Shown here: piece by piece, positions 14,994-20,153 of the stretch
How the letters are laid out: each line of letters begins with the position of its first letter
Numbering within the stretch: the stretch's first letter is position 1
NCBI GenBank assembly: GCA_964515805.1
Contig: CAZEUZ010000129.1
Span: forward strand, 1 to 20,153
DNA: 20,153 nucleotides
Reading direction: 5' to 3'
Source of the DNA: CAZEUZ01 sp964515805
GTDB lineage: Bacteria > Pseudomonadota > Gammaproteobacteria > Pseudomonadales > Cellvibrionaceae
The notes under the pieces: generated by a model
Databases searched by the model: none
The model's input: only the letters and a program-made list of their open reading frames with translations
Told to the model about the DNA's origin: nothing
Made by a program: the position numbers and the translations under genes

Positions 14994-16511
14994 TTAGCGA
15001 CCCAGAAAAAGCTTATAAACCGGGTTCTCGGTTTCATTCCAGTAACGATACTGCAAGCGTTCAAGAAAAATTTGTAGTTCGCCATGCTGCTCTACCGGCA
15101 CTTGCATGCCTACAAGCACACGACCATAGGCAGCGCCGTGGTTGCGGTAGTGAAACATAGAAATATTCCAACGCCCGCCCAGTTGATTGAGAAAATTATC
15201 TAACGCTCCCGGCCTTTCGGGAAATTCAAACCGATAGACAGTTTCATTATCAATATGTGAAGCACGACCACCTACCATATAGCGAATATGTAATTTTGCT
15301 GTTTCGTTATCGGTCATATCAACAACATCATAACCGTCGTCAGTCAACTGATTTATCAATTGCTGGCGGTCATTTCCATCGGGATTGATCTGTACACCGA
15401 CAAAAATATGCGCTGCTGCATTTTCTTTGTAGCGGTAATTAAATTCCGTAATATTATGTTTACCCAGTTGGTTGCAAAAATGCTTAAAACTGCCCGGCTG
15501 TTCTGGAATAGTCACCGCTAAAATAGCTTCGCGCTTTTCACCAATTTCAGTGCGTTCAGAAATATAGCGCAAGCGATCAAAATTGGTATTGGCGCCACTG
15601 TGAATAGCGACGAATGTTTGTTGTTCGCAACCATGTTCGGCGACATATTTTTTGAGCCCGGCCAGAGCAATAGCGCCGGCTGGCTCTGCAATAGAACGGG
15701 TATCCTCAAAAATGTCTTTAATAGCTGCACACATTTCATCCGTGGTGGCGGTAATCACACCATCAACTGTGTCTTTGAGAATACGATAAGGCTCCTCGCC
15801 AACTTTTGCTACGGCCACACCATCAGCAAAGATGCCCACTTCTGGCAAGGTAACGCGCTCACCTGCTGTCATCGCCGCTTGCAGACAGGCAGCGTCCTCT
15901 GGCTCCACCGCAAAAATTTTAATCTCTGGCCTAACATATTTGATATAAGCCGCCATACCGGCACAGAGGCCGCCGCCGCCGACAGGGATAAAAATACCAT
16001 CAATAGGCCCCGTGTGCTGCCGCAAAATCTCCATGGCGACAGTACCTTGTCCAGCGATAACATCGGGGTCATCATAGGGATGAATATAGGTCAAGCCATG
16101 TTCAACACTATAGTTTTTAGCGTATTCAGACGCATCATCATAGGTGTCGCCTGTCAGAACTACCTCAGCACCTCGCGCTCTGACAGCATCGACTTTGATC
16201 CGCGGTGTCGTTTGGGGCATAACAATAATTGCTCTTACCTCCAGTTTTTTTGCCGCCAGGGCCAAACCTTGTGCATGATTGCCCGCTGAAGCGGCAATGA
16301 CACCACACGCCCGTTCACTGCTACTTAGCTTTCGTAATTTATTGTAAGCGCCACGAATTTTAAAAGAAAAAACAGGTTGCAGGTCTTCACGTTTTAACAA
16401 TACATGATTATTTAATCGCATAGACAGCGCTGGCGCACAGTCCAGTGGTGTCTCGACAGCGACATCATAAATGCGCGCGTCAAGGATACGTTTGATATAG
16501 TTGTGTGGCAT
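14994..16511 (-). CDS. ilvA: Threonine deaminase, biosynthetic
   Basis: A 505-residue PLP enzyme that converts threonine to 2-oxobutanoate, the first step of isoleucine synthesis (E. coli IlvA is 514 residues). The catalytic domain (1 to about 320) has the PLP lysine K51 in SFKIRGAYNK, the ASAGNHAQG loop, and the phosphate-binding VGGGGLCAG. Two ACT-like regulatory lobes follow: one starts near ILAVTIPEQPGSFKHF, the other near YRFEFPERPGALDNFLNQLG. Two lobes mark the isoleucine-inhibited, valine-activated biosynthetic form rather than the short catabolic TdcB type. It is transcribed alone, divergent from rpiA across 151 bases, and converges on DUF58. No leader-peptide attenuator was recognised upstream, and no strong ribosome binding site. 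Confidence 0.97.
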   Translation of the reverse strand: MPHNYIKRILDARIYDVAVETPLDCAPALSMRLNNHVLLKREDLQPVFSFKIRGAYNKLRKLSSSERACGVIAASAGNHAQGLALAAKKLEVRAIIVMPQTTPRIKVDAVRARGAEVVLTGDTYDDASEYAKNYSVEHGLTYIHPYDDPDVIAGQGTVAMEILRQHTGPIDGIFIPVGGGGLCAGMAAYIKYVRPEIKIFAVEPEDAACLQAAMTAGERVTLPEVGIFADGVAVAKVGEEPYRILKDTVDGVITATTDEMCAAIKDIFEDTRSIAEPAGAIALAGLKKYVAEHGCEQQTFVAIHSGANTNFDRLRYISERTEIGEKREAILAVTIPEQPGSFKHFCNQLGKHNITEFNYRYKENAAAHIFVGVQINPDGNDRQQLINQLTDDGYDVVDMTDNETAKLHIRYMVGGRASHIDNETVYRFEFPERPGALDNFLNQLGGRWNISMFHYRNHGAAYGRVLVGMQVPVEQHGELQIFLERLQYRYWNETENPVYKLFLGR

Positions 16512-16662
16512 GGATAAGATAGGCCGATAATAATTTACAGCCGATATTATTCAACTGTATATATTGATATATGTTTGTGCCCTCAGCGAGCTATTGCTCT
16601 CTATGTTAATAGATATGACAGAGCAAGTCATTATAACGCTGTGATCTCAAAGGAAAGAAATA

Positions 16663-17340
16663 ATGACCCAAGAACAACTTAAACGAGCGGCAGCAAAAGC
16701 AGCGATTGATTATATAAAGCCAAAATTACAACGAGAAACTGTCATAGGTGTAGGAACAGGGTCCACCGCTAACTTTTTCATTGATGGCTTGGCGGAAATT
16801 AAGGAACTATTCGCCAGTACAGTAGCCAGTTCGTCGGCAACAGCTGAACGGCTCAGATCGCACAACATTGCTGTCCGCGACTTAAATGAAGTAGATGAAC
16901 TTTCAGTCTATGTCGATGGCGCCGACGAGTCTGACCCACAGCTGGCGCTTATTAAAGGCGGTGGCGCCGCGTTAACGCGAGAAAAAATCGTCGCCGCTTG
17001 CGCATCGGAGTTTGTGTGTATTGTCGATGAGAGTAAAATGGTGAATACATTAGGGCGATTCCCGCTGCCACTTGAAGTCATTCCCATGGCCCGTTCCTAT
17101 GTGATGCGTCAACTGAACAAGCTAGGTGGCAAGCCGGTGTATCGCGAAGGCGTAGTGACGGATAACGGCAATATTATCGTCGATGTCCACGATTTAATTA
17201 TTCGCGATCCGGTGATGTTAGAACAAAAGATCAATCAGTTAGCTGGGGTTGTCACCAATGGATTATTCGCTCAGCGGGGCGCAGATGTTCTGGTGTTAAG
17301 TAAAGAATCAGGTGTTGAAGTACTAACTGGTCCATGTTAG
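16663..17340 (+). CDS. rpiA: Ribose-5-phosphate isomerase A
   Basis: A 225-residue enzyme of the pentose phosphate pathway that interconverts ribose 5-phosphate and ribulose 5-phosphate. Family motifs are all present: GVGTGSTANFFID (about 29-41), YVDGADE with D85 and D88, and KGGGAALTREK with K98 and the catalytic base E107. Length is close to E. coli RpiA (219). AAAGGAAAG ahead of the ATG serves as ribosome binding site. It is divergent from ilvA, an arrangement common in gammaproteobacteria, and its stop is followed by a hairpin before the convergent 465-residue gene. The intergenic region has AT-rich TATATATTGATATAT-like sequence but no promoter that can be placed with confidence. Confidence 0.97.
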   Translation: MTQEQLKRAAAKAAIDYIKPKLQRETVIGVGTGSTANFFIDGLAEIKELFASTVASSSATAERLRSHNIAVRDLNEVDELSVYVDGADESDPQLALIKGGGAALTREKIVAACASEFVCIVDESKMVNTLGRFPLPLEVIPMARSYVMRQLNKLGGKPVYREGVVTDNGNIIVDVHDLIIRDPVMLEQKINQLAGVVTNGLFAQRGADVLVLSKESGVEVLTGPC

Positions 17341-17377
17341 AAAAGAATCATATGATAATACTTCACCACCTTTAAGT

Positions 17378-17416
17378 TGTGGCTAAAAGCTGTATTAGTT
17401 ATCAGCCATAGCCACA
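17378..17416. terminator. Hairpin between convergent genes, possible bidirectional terminator
   Basis: TGTGGCTA (17378-17385) pairs perfectly with TAGCCACA (17409-17416). Inside it GCTG (17389-17392) pairs with CAGC (17403-17406), leaving a ten-base loop. It lies between the rpiA stop and the stop of the convergent 465-residue gene, where a shared terminator is expected. Neither strand has a clear T-run after the stem, so intrinsic termination would be inefficient. It may instead protect mRNA 3' ends. Confidence 0.5.
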
Positions 17417-17447
17417 CAATAAACCAAACTATACAGCAGTGAAAAAT

Positions 17448-18845
17448 CTAAAATAATTTACCAACTGCCTGTTCGGATAAGGGGCCATATTGCTTGGACC
17501 AACTTTCATTGAACAAACTGGCGCCTATTTTATTTTGTGTCAACCAATTTTTGACATGTTGAAAATGATAGTCAGCGGCTATCTCAAAAAGATAAAGATC
17601 GCTGGCATAATTGATGTAAAAAGTCCCATATCGACTTCCAGCTAATGATTCATAATGGACTTTCCCATCAAGAACAGCATTGGGATCCGGTTCCAATTTG
17701 GCATCAATTAAATCGGGTCTATCAATGCCATTTTCCTCCATTGCATCGTACCATTTTTGGGATGAGTGTCTGCGAGGGCAGACATCTTTATTGGCGATTT
17801 CACAGGGTGCACTAATCGCTTGCTGTGCTGCATTAAGCTTTGTTGTTTCATTACTTGGATCAAAAGTCGTGCCATTATTAGCTTGGGAAAATAAACTGCA
17901 AAGCTCTAATAGAGCATATCTATACTCAGTAGGATTATCTCGCAGAACTACTGCTCTGTTCTTACTCCAATAAGGAATATATTTGAATTTTACAAAACTA
18001 TAGTCAGGGAAATGTCCCATCCAGCCATGGCCAAGATAACTCGTATTGTTTGGTACTGCCTGTAAGTTTTCATGATCTGAGCTAGAAAGATGTTCCCGAA
18101 TCCAATCGCCGGTATCTTGATACTCGATTTGTTGGTAAACCTGATCTTTTATAACATTGCCTGAAATATCCCAATAGGTGTTAATGACATTATCCAGCCC
18201 AGAAAAGTCTTGGTGGGCCCATGTATCTGCAATAACATGTGCTCGTATGCCCAATAACATTAAGCCAAATTTTTTTAAAATAGTTTGTTCGTCATTGTTC
18301 TCTAAAATCTTTGCTCCACCTTCGGCCAACAGCAAAATTTCTTTGAGAAGGTCTGGGTTTTGAAGACGATTTACAGTGTCTTGTATCAAGACGCGAGATA
18401 ATGCACTCTGAGGACGATTTAGTAATTTGGCAATATCTGCATCCAACTTACTGGCGTTTGTATCGACATCCCTTATTATATGGCCAGGTAATTGGCCTGC
18501 TAAGGCATTTCCATGTACGTCCGCGTGAGATGGAGACCCGTTGGGATCAGCGTAATTTCCTGGCGTAAAATGGTAAGAACCCCATAATCCCGAACCACCG
18601 CTAACTCCTACGCTAAAATTGCCTTGAAAGGTATAACGAGGATAATCAACTGAAGCAACAACATCGAAACCACCATTTGGTTTAGTAGTATCAGTAACTA
18701 GCTTCCAATAACCAGCATAGGACTCATTGCTTAAAAAATCGATAAAATTACATGCTTTTGCAATAGTAGTGGCATCTGCCTGATTGTAACCACCGCCGAC
18801 TGCTGCTGCATAGTAAGTGCCATAGTAATGAAAATCTTGATCCAT
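17448..18845 (-). CDS. Histidine-rich protein, DUF6765-like, possible zinc-dependent hydrolase
   Basis: A 465-residue protein not matched to a characterised enzyme. It starts MDQDFHYYGTYYAA, with no signal peptide and no membrane helix. Conserved-looking polar residues are spread along it: H6, H92 (SYHFTPG), H107 and H111 (SHADVHGN), H203-x3-D207-x3-H211 in RAHVIADTWAHQDFSG, and H273, H278, D281 in GHGWMGHFPDYSF. The HxxxDxxxH element and the GH-x-x-x-GH-x-PD block recall the DUF6765 group and, more distantly, the all-helical zinc-dependent phospholipase C/P1 nuclease fold. That family link is from memory. Residues 300-420 look variable and may be an insertion. AAGGAG seven bases before the ATG is a strong ribosome binding site. 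It sits alone between rpiA and arsC, converging on rpiA, which suggests a gene gained in this lineage. Metal binding and hydrolase activity are inferences; catalysis and location are unknown. Confidence 0.7.
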   Translation of the reverse strand: MDQDFHYYGTYYAAAVGGGYNQADATTIAKACNFIDFLSNESYAGYWKLVTDTTKPNGGFDVVASVDYPRYTFQGNFSVGVSGGSGLWGSYHFTPGNYADPNGSPSHADVHGNALAGQLPGHIIRDVDTNASKLDADIAKLLNRPQSALSRVLIQDTVNRLQNPDLLKEILLLAEGGAKILENNDEQTILKKFGLMLLGIRAHVIADTWAHQDFSGLDNVINTYWDISGNVIKDQVYQQIEYQDTGDWIREHLSSSDHENLQAVPNNTSYLGHGWMGHFPDYSFVKFKYIPYWSKNRAVVLRDNPTEYRYALLELCSLFSQANNGTTFDPSNETTKLNAAQQAISAPCEIANKDVCPRRHSSQKWYDAMEENGIDRPDLIDAKLEPDPNAVLDGKVHYESLAGSRYGTFYINYASDLYLFEIAADYHFQHVKNWLTQNKIGASLFNESWSKQYGPLSEQAVGKLF

Positions 18846-18907
18846 GATCGTCTCCTTTTGGAAATTAAATTTATTAAATTAAAGGACATACAATTATGCT
18901 ACTACAT

Positions 18908-18935
18908 TTTATAATGATGCAACAAAATTGTTCAA
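18908..18935 (-). promoter_or_regulatory. Predicted sigma70 promoter for the 465-residue gene
   Basis: On the minus strand TTGAAC (18930-18935), a 16-base spacer and TATAAA (18908-18913) make a fair sigma70 promoter. Transcription would start about 55 bases before the ATG at 18845. The leader contains a short AT-rich repeat of ATTAAATT. This supports independent expression of the gene. Confidence 0.5.
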
Positions 18936-18992
18936 CGTTTACAATACGGCTATTTTTTCCACAAACAGATTATTTTAAAGAGCCTTCCTTTT

Positions 18993-19349
18993 ATGATCAG
19001 TATTTACCACAACCCTAGATGTTCTAAATCCCGCGAAACTCTGGCATTAATAAAGGATCGAGATATCGAGCCAGAAATTATTCTCTACCTAGATACACCA
19101 CCGAGAGCATCTACTATCAACGAGCTGTTAGAAAAACTCAACATGAAAGCAAGAGATATTATTCGTACCAGCGAGGTGGCCTATAAGGAAAAGAATCTAA
19201 AGGACTGTTCACTCAGTGAACAAGCCTTAATAGAGGCCATCGTTGAGCATCCCAAATTGTTACAAAGACCCATAGTTGTTAAAGGCAGTAAAGCGGTTAT
19301 TGGTAGACCACCCGAGAATGTACTGGCGCTGTTGTCAGATGATGATTAG
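18993..19349 (+). CDS. arsC: ArsC-family reductase, YfgD-like
   Basis: A 118-residue thioredoxin-fold protein of the glutaredoxin-linked ArsC family. The catalytic cysteine is C10 in YHNPRCSKSRETL. Arginines R58, R92 (QRPIVV) and R105 (IGRPPE) align with R60, R94 and R107 of the well-studied plasmid R773-type ArsC, with C10 matching C12. So the full set for arsenate reduction by glutathione/glutaredoxin is present. Overall it looks closest to E. coli YfgD, a chromosomal relative whose in vivo role is unclear, and there are no arsR, arsB or acr3 genes nearby. Arsenic resistance should therefore not be assumed. It starts the arsC-wrbA-DUF2069 group on the plus strand. The upstream signal is weak (AAAGAG ten bases before the ATG). 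Confidence 0.9.
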   Translation: MISIYHNPRCSKSRETLALIKDRDIEPEIILYLDTPPRASTINELLEKLNMKARDIIRTSEVAYKEKNLKDCSLSEQALIEAIVEHPKLLQRPIVVKGSKAVIGRPPENVLALLSDDD

Positions 19350-19365
19350 GGAAAAAACGGACAGC

Positions 19366-19962
19366 ATGACCGAACCTTATATCTTAGTACTCTATTACAG
19401 TGTGTCTGGCGCCACTATGGCTATGGCCCAACAGATCGCCCGCGGTGTCGAACAAGGGGGTATGGAAACCAAAATACGAACCGTTCCCAAAGTATCTGCT
19501 GAATGTGAGGCTGTATCCGCTACCATACCAACAGAGGGCGCCATCTATTGCAAACAAGATGATCTGCGTCAGTGTGCTGGTTTAGCCCTGGGTAGCCCTA
19601 CCCGCTTTGGCAATATGGCGGCGCCACTAAAATATTTTATCGACGGCAGTAGCAGCTTATGGGTCAATGGCGATCTCATCGGCAAGCCGGCAGCCGTATT
19701 TACCTCGACAGGCAGCTTACATGGCGGTCAAGAAACCACGCTATTAACGATGATGATGCCCTTGATTCACCATGGCATGGTATTACTGGGATTGCCCTAT
19801 AGTGAGGCATCTCTCACTCAAACCAGCAGTGGAGGCACCCCCTACGGCCCTTCTCATTTGGCCGGTGCTGACAACACGCTAGCTTTGACTGAAGATGAAA
19901 TACAGTTGTGCCAAGCGCTTGGAAAACGTCTTGCCGTTACTGCAAAAAAACTATCGAATTAG
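19366..19962 (+). CDS. wrbA: WrbA-like NAD(P)H:quinone oxidoreductase (flavodoxin fold)
   Basis: A 198-residue FMN enzyme that reduces quinones by two electrons with NAD(P)H. FMN-binding features: the phosphate loop YYSVSGATMAMAQQIA (10-25), GSPTRFGNMAAPLKYF (76-91), STGSLHGGQETTL (114-126), and the C-terminal GGTPYGPSHLAG. The frame is open upstream into arsC, with in-frame ATGs at 19276 and 19342. The ATG at 19366 is preferred because it gives the family's MTEPYILVLYY start and 198 residues. It is 16 bases after the arsC stop with a modest GGA upstream. arsC-wrbA-DUF2069 is a conserved order in pseudomonad-like bacteria, so one transcript is likely. Confidence 0.95.
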   Translation: MTEPYILVLYYSVSGATMAMAQQIARGVEQGGMETKIRTVPKVSAECEAVSATIPTEGAIYCKQDDLRQCAGLALGSPTRFGNMAAPLKYFIDGSSSLWVNGDLIGKPAAVFTSTGSLHGGQETTLLTMMMPLIHHGMVLLGLPYSEASLTQTSSGGTPYGPSHLAGADNTLALTEDEIQLCQALGKRLAVTAKKLSN

Positions 19963-19973
19963 ATAATGGTGTT

Positions 19974-20153
19974 TTGATTACGCTCACCAAACCACATCTT
20001 AGCATTGCACAAATCGGTAGTTATGGTTGTTATTTATCTCTGCTTTGCTTATTACTGTTAAAAAATCTATTCAGTGCTAACGGGTCAATCATACTTCTGT
20101 CTTTCCAAACGCTGCCACTATTGATTGTGCTGCCCGGCATTTACCGTAACCAC
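19974..20153 (+). CDS. DUF2069 membrane protein, N-terminal part, cut by window end
   Basis: Sixty codons are visible up to the last base with no stop. The frame reads ITLTKPHLSIAQIGSY, then a membrane helix (CYLSLLCLLLLKNLF), a short loop, and the start of a second helix (TLPLLIVLPG). The pattern of helix, LF/NN turn and a QTLPLLxxLPG segment is that of the small inner-membrane DUF2069 family, which commonly follows wrbA. The only plausible start codon in frame is a TTG at 19974, 11 bases after the wrbA stop; an ATG at 19966 is in another frame and stops after three codons. The ribosome binding site is weak, so the exact start is uncertain. Function is unknown. Confidence 0.65.
   Translation, partial: MITLTKPHLSIAQIGSYGCYLSLLCLLLLKNLFSANGSIILLSFQTLPLLIVLPGIYRNH

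Noticed and set aside
15600..16289. A 229-codon open frame on the plus strand opposite ilvA
   Set aside because: It is fully antisense to a strongly supported ilvA, has no ribosome binding site, and its translation shows no recognisable domain.
16555..16575. AT-rich TATATATTGATATAT stretch in the ilvA-rpiA gap
   Set aside because: Not a true palindrome and no promoter with good -35/-10 spacing could be fixed.

Overview
The window reads as ordinary chromosomal DNA from a gammaproteobacterium. The protein sequences and gene order look most like Pseudomonas/Cellvibrionales-type marine or environmental gammaproteobacteria: monofunctional hisB in a hisB-hisH-hisA-hisF order, ilvA divergent from rpiA, and an arsC(yfgD-like)-wrbA-DUF2069 trio. 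Base composition is moderate and looks even, apart from AT-rich intergenic stretches. No rRNA, tRNA, CRISPR array, insertion sequence or phage gene is visible. The lineage is inferred from protein resemblance and synteny only.

Layout. Positions 1-2151 hold a potassium and stress cluster: the C-terminal end of a Kef-type K+/H+ antiporter (+), converging on a universal stress protein and a two-helix K+ channel with a degenerate nucleotide-binding domain (both -). Positions 2215-4944 hold aconitase AcnA (-), whose leader contains an imperfect tandem repeat. Positions 5042-6124 hold a cation diffusion facilitator (-) with an unusual four-cysteine tail. After a 300-base non-coding gap comes a 77-residue protein (+), probably DUF6316-like.

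Positions 6683-9511 hold histidine biosynthesis genes hisB, hisH, hisA and hisF, transcribed leftward as one tight unit. It runs divergently from 9706-14984 (+): lptD (outer-membrane LPS assembly), a membrane-anchored alpha/beta hydrolase, a MoxR AAA+ ATPase and a DUF58 protein. The usual partners of the two best-known genes here are missing: surA does not follow lptD, and no transglutaminase (TgpA) or VWA gene follows DUF58.

Positions 14994-17340 hold ilvA (-) divergent from rpiA (+). Positions 17448-18845 hold the least familiar gene (-). It encodes a 465-residue protein resembling the DUF6765 group, with a histidine/aspartate pattern like that of zinc-dependent phospholipase C/P1-nuclease proteins and no signal peptide. 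It has its own strong ribosome binding site and a plausible promoter. Positions 18993-20153 hold arsC-wrbA and the start of a DUF2069 membrane protein (+), cut by the window end.

Most of the window is core metabolism and envelope maintenance. The best candidate for something undescribed is the 465-residue histidine-rich protein. Smaller points are the channel's altered RCK domain, the CDF cysteine tail, the acnA leader repeats and the orphaned MoxR-DUF58 pair.
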